The notes under the pieces are model-generated. The model was given only the letters and a program-made list of their open reading frames with translations. It had not been told where the DNA came from and did no database searches. 64,000 nucleotides of DNA. Origin: Schistosoma mansoni. Taxonomy: Eukaryota; Platyhelminthes; Trematoda; Strigeidida; Schistosomatidae. The stretch lies in contig NC_031502.1 in the NCBI RefSeq assembly GCF_000237925.1, positions 49,019,283 to 49,083,282 of the forward strand, in the 5' to 3' direction. Below are positions 9,870 to 22,600 of the stretch, piece after piece; within the stretch, counting starts at the first letter, position 1, and each line of letters starts with the position of its first letter. Made by a program: the position numbers and the translations under genes.

Positions 9870-12800
9870 TATTTTAAATTTCAATCGCCTAGATTATTCA
9901 AAATATAATCTTGAAATATAATTAGTTAATTTGATAAATTTTACGTTTTGACCTCTTCTAGTCGTAGCTCACTGGAATGTATTAGATTACTGAATGGATG
10001 TTTTTCACAGAAGAGGGGTGTTATAACAATTATTTATATTCAAAATATCTAACATAGTATGAGTTAATTGTCATTTAACTCATGAATAATCTAGGATGAA
10101 TGTTTTAAAACAACCAGCGGTTGTTCACTTTTATCTTTCGTTAAAAACTCGTGTTGATATATACAATTCAAGGTAGATACTACTTGGGTGATTAGTTTGT
10201 CAAGACTAGGTTGTTGTACATTTAAAGCTAGTCATCTTTAATTTATGGAACTAAATCTACGAAATCCTAGTGTTATGTAAGATTCAACTTTCATCATTCA
10301 GCATTACACTTTAATGTTGCCTAAACAAAACGTACTTAAGTGGATATATTTGATTATAAGGGCGATTTAATGTAATCTTTTAGTCGAAGTCACCGTTATT
10401 TGAAAGGTTGGCCCAAGTACTTAAATTTTCTATTTATGCTAACATTAACCGACATTTATGTAAGCAGTATTTGACAAAAGTCACTTTATGAAATGATATG
10501 AATAATAATATTCACAGTAGAACTTAATATAGCGAAGTTCATCAGTTTCTCTGTGCTAGTAGCCTTTTTTAAAATAAATTCACTTGTGTGACCCATCAAC
10601 CAGTGTTTGGTTGATAATAACACTTCATCCTTACGATGCTCTGTAACCCGATAGGTTAATTGACTAATCAGTAGTTAGTTTCCTTCAATAAAACTTGATC
10701 TCTTGTCAATGTGAAACAAATATGTAAAACCGGTGTATTGCGGAGAATTATATGTGTAGGAATGTTGGAAAAAATAACGAGCACGATGAACAATAACAAG
10801 AAATGATATGTTCGATTGCGACCGCAGGTGAATTGACACCTCCAATTACTGAGGCTTGAACAAGCTAGTCACGAGAGCTTTGCATAACTGACCAATTTAT
10901 ATTATTTTGGTTTAACGTTATACGTAGTTCTAAATAAATATTTTAGTGATGTAAGGTGATCAGATGAATTCACTTATACAGGAGTATTACTGTTAATTTA
11001 TTTATGTAAATTATATTAGCTGGTTGATGAGTCTCCGAATTTCTAGTTTCTGATACCACGTACACCCAACCACCGTCTAACTCAACCCACAATGTCTGGG
11101 ATAGGAAAAAGTTGAAAGGCAGGAGCAACCAGACAAGGACAGGATCAATCTACAAAATCATTATCTGTCACTCCAAGTCGTTTTTACCTGATCGAGGTCA
11201 GTGATTGGAAACGTTGAGTGACGCGGTTAAAAATTGGTCACAGAAGCTTTCAATCTTTATCTTACCTTAGGTTTTGTCTCGGCATAATTTCACTTTTTAT
11301 TTTATCCATTCTCGGATCATACTCCTACTACCATTGATACCACTATAATTCCGGAACCTTTACAACTCGTCTCGCTATGTTGGTGTGATTTGGCAATTTA
11401 AGTCGATGCTTGTTTATTGTGTTGGTTATGACTGATTGGCCGGGTAAATGGAATTTTGTCCAAGTAAATTTTGAACAACTGCTATTTCTGACTCCGTAGA
11501 AAGATTCTAATAGTTTAAGATGAAATAAATGTTCATAGGAAGTTGATAGACCATACATAGTACGTACCAATGCATGCGAAGTTATATTTGATTGTACCGG
11601 TCATCAGCGAATGTGTAAAAGCTGATAAAACACAGAGAAGACATTATGAGGGCACTGAAAATTGATAAGTGAGAGGATTATTATCATTATATGAACGGAT
11701 TTAGGCATATGAATTGACAATAGATGCGATTTTCTCGGTACCTTACTCCCTACTGAGCTGTGGAATATGAAACAACAGCACCTGACCTGTGGATTATTAT
11801 TCACCAAAAGTACCACTACATACATTTCAAACGTATAATTCTGACAACCAGCGGAACAAGAATTGATCTGAAAAAAGCAGGAAATACGTAAATATTCAAT
11901 CACCGCAACAGACTAATATAGTGTCCATTAATAAGACTAAACATGATACAGACAGTTCGAAAGTAGTTTACATGACTTAAAAACCGTCAAGCGTTCAGCG
12001 AAATGCCAAAGGGTATACCGAACGAGGCTATCACATACTGCAGGAAGTCCATGTGGACAGAGCAGTGTTCTAGTCGTCACATTTACTAACCTAGTGCCAT
12101 ACAAACGAGGCTTGGTGGATGACCTATCCGATATAATCAAATGAGCATGAAACAAAAGAGCCATTTCAGGTTAAAATAAATAATGTGACTGAATAGATAT
12201 ATGATAAGATTTATGAGCCGGTAGAGAACCGTAAACCTTGAGATCTAGTCCCGTCTAACACATTTATCTTAGATTGAAAAGTGGTCAGATAATGTGACCT
12301 GACTTAGCCACTACACAACTTCGCTTACAACTGAACCACCTAGCTATGCAGAGGGAGACGACGAAAACTGTGCAGGATTCTGTGCTGTCTGATTCCAAAT
12401 AATAATATGACTCACGCTTACTTATGGGTGGACGAACCATTTAAGATAACGAATAGGCGAATTATCTTCTTACAATAAATCCCTTACTCTTGAGATATAT
12501 GAATTCTCTGAGTAGGCTAAATATAACACCCAAACACTATATAGGCGATTAGATTATATCTAGCTGTGTTAATCAGTTTATGTGTGTGTAAATACACATC
12601 GAGTGGAGAAACCGTAATATCCTATACGTTATGACTGCATATGTAACTAAACGGTAGGAAAACTAATGAATAAATTGTAAATTTGATGGGATCCTTGTCC
12701 ATCGCGAACTTCTTTAATAAGTGTATTTGAAGACAATGTATAAAATGATAGGAAGGATAGCATTAAGCTATCATTATGAATCATGCGATTTTCTTAGACT

Positions 12801-12900
12801 GTTCTAACGTGTTGAATCTACCCAAAACATACCCGGCAGATAAATTATTAATACTGTATAAAACATGTTCAGTCACCCAATCAAACGTCGACAAGTACCC
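9870..12900. other. Three kilobases without recognisable gene
   Basis: Intergenic or intronic AT-rich sequence between the ends of two convergent host genes. The open frames on the minus strand (11343-12164) have no motif that I recognise. There may be old repeats here that are too decayed to name. Confidence 0.35.
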
Positions 12901-12919
12901 ATTTCACGTTACCACCATC

Positions 12920-14480
12920 TGTGTTTACAGATTTACATGTACCTGCTAAAATAGATTGGTCGAACAGGAGGCCACATCTTAGTTTTTTGAACATGTCCCA
13001 AAAAACCTTCGAACGAGAGAGAACTATTTTAAACAGCATAATTACGGCCTATTTCGGATATGTCGAATTCACCATACTACCAAATCGTCCAATGTTTTGG
13101 CTGAAAAATTGGAACCAGTTAGAAGGCAATTATCTAAATATTCTATTCATGATACTTTTCAGTTTATTGATCGTAATAAGGACGTCAATACTTCAGGAAA
13201 ACACATGTTCTCGCTAGACGTTAACTCTTTGTTCACTAACGTAGGTCGTAACGGTAAACCAGGTTTATGTACTTTCTGTAGTCCATATAAGCGCGGGATG
13301 ATTAGACCCATTGGACGTATGTGATCATATAAATTTGGGGTTATTATCTCCTTATTCTTAAGATTTCTAACAACATCCGTTGGCCTTTTTTTGATTTGCA
13401 GTGTTTTATTTACTTCTCCTTTGGGTTTGGAAAATTTAGTAACATGGATACACTAATATACAATGTAGTAAGAATAACTTATTAACTATGAACTATTTGG
13501 ATTAACTAATGCTCCAGAAAAGAAATAAGGGTTTAATCCCAAGTAAACCTGACAAAGGAGCTGGTGTGGTGCTACTTGACCGCTAAGAATATTAGGATAA
13601 AATGAAGTTTATCCTAGAGGGGTCTCCATTGGGTCCAATATTAGAAGACTGTTTCATGGAAAAACTAGAAAACGATCGACTCATTTCAATGATTAATCGA
13701 TTTCACTTATACGTAAGATACATGGAAGACACATTTGTCGTTTGTGACAATAACATTGAATTAGAGGGTATCTTACCTTCAACTCATGTCACCCTTTTAT
13801 AGACTTCACTTTAGAAAGTGAGCGAGAAAGTGTACAAGACGTCTGATGAGGAGTAATGGTTCCTTAAAAAGATCCACCTTTAGAAAACAAACATGGAATG
13901 GCCAGTTGACCAACTCCTATAGCTGGGTTCCTTTAAGTAGAAAGAGAAATCTCATCCACTCTTTATGACATCGAATGCATCGGATATGCAGTACGGAATG
14001 CACCGAAGGACCCGCATTCCACAGCAAAACCTTGACGGAAAATGGCTACCCAGACTGTTTCATAGAGAAGAATATGAATAAAAGCAGGTATGACAAGAAA
14101 TTTAGTTGTTCCATCCCAAAGAAAAACCTCTATATAAGTCTGGAATTCAAAGGTGATCGAACATCTGACGTAATCAAAGATCGTTTAATGACAGCGATCA
14201 AAAGAACATTTAATACAGCAAACTGTGAATAACCTTCACTAGTAGGAACTTTCTGTATCCATAAACGATAAGCTCCCGTGTCTGGTCGCCTCCATGTGCA
14301 TCTACCAGTTCACCTGCTCTTGTGGAGCAAGGTACATTGGCCGTAACCAGCGCTCGCTTTCGACTAGGATACGTGGACATGTCCCAGTTTGGTTCTACAA
14401 GGGTGGAAGGAAAGTAGTTAGGAGCTCTACACTTGAACACCTAATCGACTGTAATCAATCTACGGATCCAGTTTGATTTT
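12920..14480 (+). mobile_element. Decayed Penelope-like element
   Basis: Pieces of one Penelope-like protein follow in order: SLDVNSLFTNVG near 13207-13242, then GSPLGPILEDCFMEKLEN and LYVRYMEDTFVVCDN (13602-13802), TLTENGYPDCFIEKN (from about 14030), and the GIY-YIG start FTCSCGARYIGRNQRSL (from 14294). It is a different copy from that at 4.7-7.8 kb and lies in the opposite direction. The frame is heavily broken, and the YVDD position reads YMED. Confidence 0.75.
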
Positions 14481-15107
14481 AAGGTTAACATGATTCGTTC
14501 AAATCTACCTAGATTTCTTCGGATCCAACTCCTAAAAATAGCCGAAGCTTTTACTATTTCATGAGCTCAAACCAAAACTATGCATACAAAAGATGTATGT
14601 CCTGTCGTTACCGTTACCTTAATTAATATTATTTTATCATCATTATTACTGCGTTCCCCTTTACTTATGTCTCATTATTTTATTCATAAATGTTCATCAC
14701 CTTATTTATTTTTACACTTCTATGACTTTAAATTATTGTAACTAAAAGCGTTTTAATCATCTTAATATATTCACTAAACATATTGTTATTATTAGTGTTA
14801 CGTAATCTAGTATTATAATCTTTCTGCTACGTCATCCTGGTTATCAGTGTTCACATGTCCTCACGGAATTAGTACTTTAACAAAGAAATTCTTCGTATAT
14901 ATACGATTGTACAGCTTGATAATAAATTCGTTGAAAAGAGATGTTTTCTCTGAACTTTTTGTTTTTAATTCTCATCTTTTTATTTTCAGCTTTACTCATT
15001 TTATTCTTACGTACTATCAGAGCTTATTCGTTACGTTTCTAGCCCTTTGGACTTTTGTTACTGTCGTAGAATGTTCTTTCACATAATATATGTAGTCACA
15101 GTTGTTA
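14481..15107. other. No recognisable feature
   Basis: Sequence after the decayed Penelope-like copy. One open frame at 14847-15086 encodes a hydrophobic peptide of no known kind. Confidence 0.35.
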
Positions 15108-15412
15108 TGATTTCTCTTATTACGACCCAGATATTCCTATTGCTTAGTATTCTTGGACACCAATTCACTCAACAAGTCCCTAAATGAGAACACAATTGAA
15201 CAGGAACGAAATTATGTTCCAAATAACAAAGGTAGATGAAAGTAGGAATTCCAATAAGAAAAACGTTAGTATATTTATGGTTTTTCATAGTCTTCTCCAA
15301 GTATCTACTAGCGCTGATCGGCTAAGTAATAGCCAATCAGCGTGCACCAACATAGTCCTGTACAGAACGTGCCTCAATTCAATCTATATTCAGCTAATAA
15401 CAGTATTCTATT
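15108..15412 (+). repeat. Dispersed repeat, copy A (partner at 18050)
   Basis: About 300 bp shared with 18050-18361 in the same direction. Common blocks are ATTGCTTAGTATTCTT, AACAGGAAC, AGTAGGAATT and GAGAAAAACGTTAGTATAT-like, and a palindrome of the form GCGCTGA-TGGCTAAG-AATAACCAATCAGCG. Family unknown. Confidence 0.55.
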
Positions 15413-16318
15413 CAGTCTATTGAATTTATTTACACCCTTGCCATACTATACTGACGTGTCTTCAAAGTAACTTCCAACTAAACTCTTTCATATATGCAAT
15501 TATAGTTTTTAAACGTCGCAGGTTGTAAGCAGCTGATGAGAATCAAACGAAATAAAATGAATTCATGCTATTCTGCTCAAATCTTTGTTCATGTTATCTT
15601 CCAAGTACTACCGTTGACAGCAACAAATAGACTAAATAACACACAGGACAACAGAATGAGTCTGATGACAGGCACCGAGAACAAACATGTGAAGACGTCT
15701 AGACACATTTCAGTAGCATGAATACAGTTTACATATAGTACACTAAATCTTCACATACTAGGGACTGATCACAAACTCAGAGAGAATCTGCCATCGTGTC
15801 ATAGAACGACAGCAGAATATGTTGATATTCACGTTTCTGGAACTTATTAGAAGAGATTGTTTGGATGTCGTCTTGTAGAGCAGAACCAAACCGTGTCTTT
15901 TTGAGCGATGATATATAAAAAAAAAGAAATGAAAGATTCCATAAGCAAATTTTCCGGTATTCATGCATCATATGATTATACTTTATTTTACACTGTTTAA
16001 CTGTCATATTACTTTGAAGATGCATCTATTGATAATTCAAATTACAGGCAACATTTTATAAAAAAAATCGAAACAATTATTCTGAAATAGTTTGGTGAAA
16101 AAAAAATTTGTTTTTCTAGCTACAGAAATATCTATTATAAAATAGGAATGTGTAACCAGTGTTAGACAAGGGGATTTTGTTATATTCTGAATCTGGTGTA
16201 TATATATATCGCAAAAATGGAGAGATATGAAGGAGTCAAGTGAAATATAGATGATCATGAAGGATGCATTTATCACCGAAAGATTGACATACTTCTGTTA
16301 TATGTGACTGGTTGTTTT
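15413..16318. other. 3' flank of the LARP6-like gene
   Basis: Lies downstream of the stop codon of the minus-strand gene. No motif was found; a short TA run lies at about 16199-16210. Confidence 0.4.
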
Positions 16319-16622
16319 CTAAGAGGCGCAAACTGCACCGGAATCTATACAAACAATTGCATTATCTAATGGCTGAAGTTCGGCTTCTGAAGACTTAATC
16401 ACTTTAGCTCCGTCGCGAATCAGCATTCGCTGTAGCCGGAGTAACTCACGCCAACCAGGAGAAAAACCAGTACTTTCTTCAGTTGGTGGACCTATTGGCT
16501 CTCGTACGTGAGACACATGAATACTATTGTTGCTAAAACAATCCAGACGACGTAGAAATGTTTTGCGAATGGGATCAACTTTATCATCAGCAACATCCTT
16601 GGGATTGGTGGTATTGGGGACA
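16319..16622 (-). CDS. LARP6: Last exon of the LARP6-like gene
   Basis: Acceptor TTTTTAG lies just above 16622. The exon begins with one base that completes a codon, then reads VPNTTNPKDVADDKVDPIRK and on to a stop (TAG on the minus strand) at 16319-16321, 100 residues in all. The R-E-P-x-G-P ... GF spacing resembles the SUZ-C motif. The link to the La and RRM exons is inferred from strand, order and this motif. Confidence 0.55.
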
Positions 16623-19600
16623 CTAAAAACAAAAATCAGAATGTTGTCACATGCTCAAAAGAACCATAAATGAAAAATAACGAATTCAGGTATACAAGAC
16701 TTTATACTGTGACTATATATACGCATATAAAAATATTCAAGAGGCAGCTTTTTTGTGTAATCTCGTGAATTTAAAAACATTAGATAGATTACCGAATTTC
16801 GGCTCAGGTTTATAATTCATACATCCTGTTCGCAAACAAAAATAATCGATTGCCTGATGAGATATCGACTACTTTATTATTTGTGCCTATGACCAAACCC
16901 TTATGGAGTGATATTAATTTTTTTTATTTTAGAGATTAAATCAGTGTGAAAATGGTTTTTATCGCGGGTCGACATCAGGTGGAAGAACCTCTGGAAACTT
17001 AGAAGCACTGGATAGTCATTTTATCTTATTTTGAGGCAGCACTTCAATAATGTTCTCCAAGAACCGTACCTGGAATCGTACCTACGACTTCTAGGTCCCA
17101 CAGAGAGCGCATTATTTATAGATCACCGACTTGGAATCGAATGGTCAAGTCACATATAGAGCATCCATCATCCAATATCATAACCGAAGAAAACTATCAC
17201 GTTAAATTTAGTGAAAGCTCAGTGTAAACAACCATCATAACTAAAACCAATAGTCTCCATGCACAGGAATTCACTGTAAGTAGAATAAATAAATTAGTTT
17301 ATGGCATGGATGACTTTTGAAACTCCTATCATTAGAAAAAAATTTCAAACACGAAAACACTCCTTTTGATAAAATGACATCTCACTGACAATACTTATCA
17401 TATAATGATCACCCGATAATATTTACATGATTTTGTGGTGTCTAATCGCTTTGAAAATCAAAGTGGAAAACTGTTGGTGAATCACTGATATATATTAGTC
17501 ATCTGGTTTAACAATTAGTCGATTTTTTTGTGATGGTCACATTTGTTGCTTTGCCTTTGTTGGGGATGTCAAATCCCCAGAACTTAATTGATAAATGGCT
17601 TAATTTTATAATTTTATTTTGAAAATTTGAATTTAGCTGTTTGCGCGCCGAAAGCGCTCTTTTTACATTTACGTTATATTTCCCACTTGTAAACTATTTT
17701 AAACGCTATTGGTCCATTGTTTCTTTGAGTGTGCTATTTTATAATGATGCCCAAGGACAATTTGTTGCTGTATATATACGTTTGACTTTTTCCCCTTATG
17801 ATTGTTGTGCTTCTGGCTGCTACGGAATATATTTCCCCCACTTCCAATTTTGAACTTCTTACTCTAGTTAGCTGGGTATGGGTCGCGTCAGAATAGCTAG
17901 CTTATCGGTCTCTGGTCACAAGTCTCTGTTCCGTTCGCTACTAGTGAATTCGAAACGCTTCAGACATAACAGCTTTTCATGAATATAATTTAAAAAGTAG
18001 CACGATCATCAATAATGAGGACAATTTGTATTGGGTACGGTGTTTCGATCTCTGTTATTATGACCCAACTAATCTTATTGCTTAGTATTCTTCATATACT
18101 TTACTTCACTAGATAAGTTCCTAAATCAGAAAACGGCTGAACAGGAACATAATTATATTCCAAATAAACAAGGTTGAATGGAAGTAGGAATTACAATGAG
18201 AAAAACGTTAGTATATTAATAATTTTCACACAATAATCTAGAGTCATTCCCAAGTATACCCTGGCGCTGACTGGCTAAGAAATAACCAATCAGCGTCCCC
18301 CAACATGATTCTGCACGGAAAATACTTTAATCCAATCTATAGTATTCCGCTAACACTACATCAAGAACAAATAATCCATATATCACTAATGCCTCATTTG
18401 ACCATAATTTGTGTATTTTCGGCAACCTTGTTTATTTGTGGATTCAGGTTATGTGTCGGATTACGAAAATCTGACTACTAGTATCTAAATATAATAAAAT
18501 TATCGCAAGGGATCTGTTTCAAAAAAGATTATTTACGCATAAATTTGACGTATTTTTTCAAGCTCTGAGAAGAAATGAATCTTTTTAAGCTTATTTAGTA
18601 GTTAACGGTGAAAGTAATCAAAGCAAATACGGATAAGTACATATAATATCATTTGAATGCTTAGGCTCTTACAACAATCCTGATTTGAGCAAGCGGTCGA
18701 AGATCAACAAGCTTCGCACAAGTGACCTCAAAGAAATGAACCAGTAACTCGTCACTGAGTTGTTTGAATTAATCGATGAGAAGTACTTACTGTAATACAT
18801 GATTTGCAATAAAAGAAAAGATACGGCAATTAAGGAAACTTACGTCTTATGTTCGGGTTGGTTTTTATTTAGTTTTTTATTGCCATGACCTTGTATACAG
18901 AAAAAATATAATTACGATACTTTAATAAGTAGTGAAAGTATAATGATTGATAATAATAGCTTTCGAAATAGAACAGAACAGAACCATATTTATAAGCAAT
19001 GTAAGGACTTGTAAAAAGTATCGGACCAAATTACTACACCACACTGCGATTGAATTATCAAGATATATATTGGTGCAGTAGTAATAGTAGTAGTTAGGAA
19101 ATTACACATAGATAATGTTCCCAAAAACACGAATTCAGGCAATAAAAAAGGAAGTATAAGATAATTTCAAACCTCAAATGAAGACAAAGAGTGGATGAAT
19201 TTAGGGTACTAAATTCGACTCAGCACAAAGTTATACAATATCTCCAATCACTGATTACGACAATTCCGCATACCACAACCACATAGTCTGCACCTACCAT
19301 AATGAATCAGATCAGGTCAGCAACTTCATGGAGATGATACATATCCATAAATTTAGTAGTGTCAAAAGATAAAATCGAGCCATGCAGGTCGTTTCTAAAT
19401 GATTATGCTGAAATCGACTATCACAAATTAGCAGCATTGCAAAATATAGACGTCGAGCTAAACAGACTAAGGTCTGACGACACCCGATGGCGAATGGTAC
19501 GGTAGAGAGATTACATCAGCAACTTAAAGCCTCTCTTACATCTGTTATTAGCAATAATGATTGGGCCAGCAAGCTCCCATTAGTCATGTTGAGTTCAAGA

Positions 19601-22600
19601 TCAACAATTAAACAATATATAGGATGTTGCCCAGCAGAGTTGGTTTATGGAACTACTCTACGTTTACCAGGAGAGTTTTTCACCTCAGATAAAAGTGTTC
19701 CAACTGATTTGGCCAACTATGTACAACGTCTAAAGCAGCATATGAGTAATTTAAGAGTAACCCTTCCGAGGCAATATGAACACCGGGTGTACATACCAAA
19801 ACAACTGAGTGACAGTACCCAAGTGTTTATCAATCAGAAGGGATAATGTGCAGCGTCCCTTACAACCGGCCTATGATGGTCCACTTAAAGTGATTAGAAG
19901 AAATGATAAAACTATTATGGTAGATAAAGCCGGAAAAACGGATGTATTTAGCATCGACCGAGTCCAACCAGCTTTCATCGAAGCTGATGATCAGCCAGTA
20001 CATACAGACCCTTCGAAAATCGTCGAACCACCGAAACGTGAGTTCCAATCATCGACATCGACGAAGAAGAAAAAGAGAATCCGGTAAGGACAAGATATGG
20101 TCGAAGAGTAAGATGGCCCCAACGATACATAGCTACGATTTTTAATTGATAATATTTTCCACCACCTCAGATGTAAATTTCTATCCTCTTCGTTTTATAT
20201 GTGCACATCGAAAACTTTATCTATGATTATATTCAACATATTTTGTATGTTACGATGTCAATTTATATACACCTCTGGAAGCATTAACGCATTATTTTGA
20301 TCTGTTATCTTATCTGACCTCATGGACGTACACAAACCCAAGCCCACACGCATTTGTAATAACTTACGCGATAGTTCTATCATACATCTTAATTTCATAA
20401 ATTTTGATATTTACCGTCCTGTTAAATTTAATACTTTTTTGCCAAACACACTGTTTTGTATCTTTGTTTACTGGGGGGGGAAGCTATTATAGCAGCTCAC
20501 GTACAATTGAGTTTGTTCACATCTAATTTGGTTAAGCCCTTTGTTAACTTATTTAACGGACAGAGTAGTTAGTGCAATAACAACCTATCTATACCATTGT
20601 ACCTTTATTATGTACGCTTGAGCATTGTTTACTGCCTACGCATATATTCATTTTGCTAGCCTTACTATTGCCCCCAAATGCCCTGGTATGGCCGAGAGTG
20701 GGGAGAGTCTACTCTCCCTCTCGAAATGCTCTCACATGGCCAGCGAATATATATAGCCTCTGCCAGGGAAGTCCTACTCACTGCCTTCTCGTGGCGGGGG
20801 TGTTGTTCACGAAATTGAGAGGACGAAAAGCGAATGTCCGGTGCTTTAACTGGGTTGGTGGATACGAAAAGTCCACCTAGGGGAGTTGGAAAACCCTGAT
20901 TCCAAACCAATGGTGCACATGGGCTCCAGTATCCTGATGGAACGAATGGCGGACGAACCTGTCATTGGTCAACGGCTACCATGGGACTGCATCTCCTCAC
21001 GATGCTCCACTGCCTTGTGGATCAGACCTTTTGGTCAAAGGCTCGGGGTGTGGCCCCCTAAGAAAACCACCTGCTTCGGTTTGGGCACCCGGGCAGTATC
21101 ACAGCCCACTCACAAATAAATGAAATGATGAATTTTATTGACGATACTATTCCTGCTCATACTAGAAGCAAGACAATTTACATTATTATTATTACCTTTA
21201 TTATTAATATTATTCTTATTATTTACCATATCGCTAACTCACCCCCTTTTATCCCCAATTTGTGTAACCTTACTTTTCAACTTATGCAGCAGCTCGCCCA
21301 TGGCGGAAAATCTGTCCTATCTAAACGATCTCTAGTCACTGTCTGGTTGAAAGTGAATGCTTCCACCGATTATGAATACTGAAGCAGTCTTTCTGAAACC
21401 ACGTACGCCGTTCAAGCTGGCTTCCTTCAACGTTCGCACACTAATGCAGATCGGACAACAGATGGGGCTGGCTATGTCTTTAGAAAGTCTTAATGTTGAT
21501 GTTTGCTGTCTATCCGAGACCCGTATTCAAGACTCTAGTGAAGTACTACAAATTCGTTCTCCATCTGTCGCCTCGAAAAGCTTGTTCCACGTGCGCTTAT
21601 CCGGGGACCCTGTGGCATCTTCGTCTGGTTTGCTGGCGTTGGTGTTGCACTAAGCGCTAGAGCTGAGGCAGCACTAATCGATTGGATCCCCATTAACAGT
21701 CGGTTATGTGCTGTTAGATTAGAAAGTTCCATCAAAGTGAGAAGAAATCGGCGTGAGAAACGGTGTCTTTTCGTTATCTCCGCCTATGCCCCGACAGATT
21801 GCAGCCCGGATGCAATCAAGGATGAGTTTTGCCACCAGTTAACTGTTCTTCTCCAGAAAGCGCGTTCGACAGATATTGTAGTACTAGCCGGAGACTTGAA
21901 TGCACAGGTCGGGCGTCTAGGCACAGAAGAGAGTCGTTTAGGTGGCCGATGGGGACTTGTTGGTCGCAGGACAGATAACGGGGACCGTTTGCTGCAACTG
22001 TGCACAGACCACAACCTGTTTCTGGCCAGCACTAACTTCCGGCACAGTCATCGCCGGTGTGCCACCTGGCGTCCTCCCTCTGCATCCCAAGCCTGGACTC
22101 AGATTGATAACATCGCGATCAGCTACCGCTGGCGTGGTTGTGTACAAGACTGCCGCTCCTTTTGGAGTACCTATCTGGAGTCTGATCATGCCCTGGTCTG
22201 CGCCAACCTCACCTTACTTTTCAGTGGCCGAAGGATTGACCACCACCAACGGATTGATGTTAGTAAACTGGCTGCAACTTCTGTTGCAAGTAAATATCAA
22301 GCGGAGCTAGCCTCTAGGCTAGCTACCACCCCACCGAAAAGTATAGATGAGCATTGGTTGCTTCTTCACGACGCCATGAAAATGGCGAGTAAAGCCGCTT
22401 GCGGCTTCGCGAAACGTCCCGCTTACAAGCACTGGGTTTCTTCTGGCTCCTTACAACTGATAGAAGCCCGTCGGTCTACTCCGGGTGACCGTGAGTTTGA
22501 CCACAAACGAAGGCTGTTACGTAATGAAATTGGGAAAAGCTTGCGTAAGGACCGAGAAGCCTGGTGGTCGGAGCGTGCTAATGAGATGGAAGCAGCAGCT

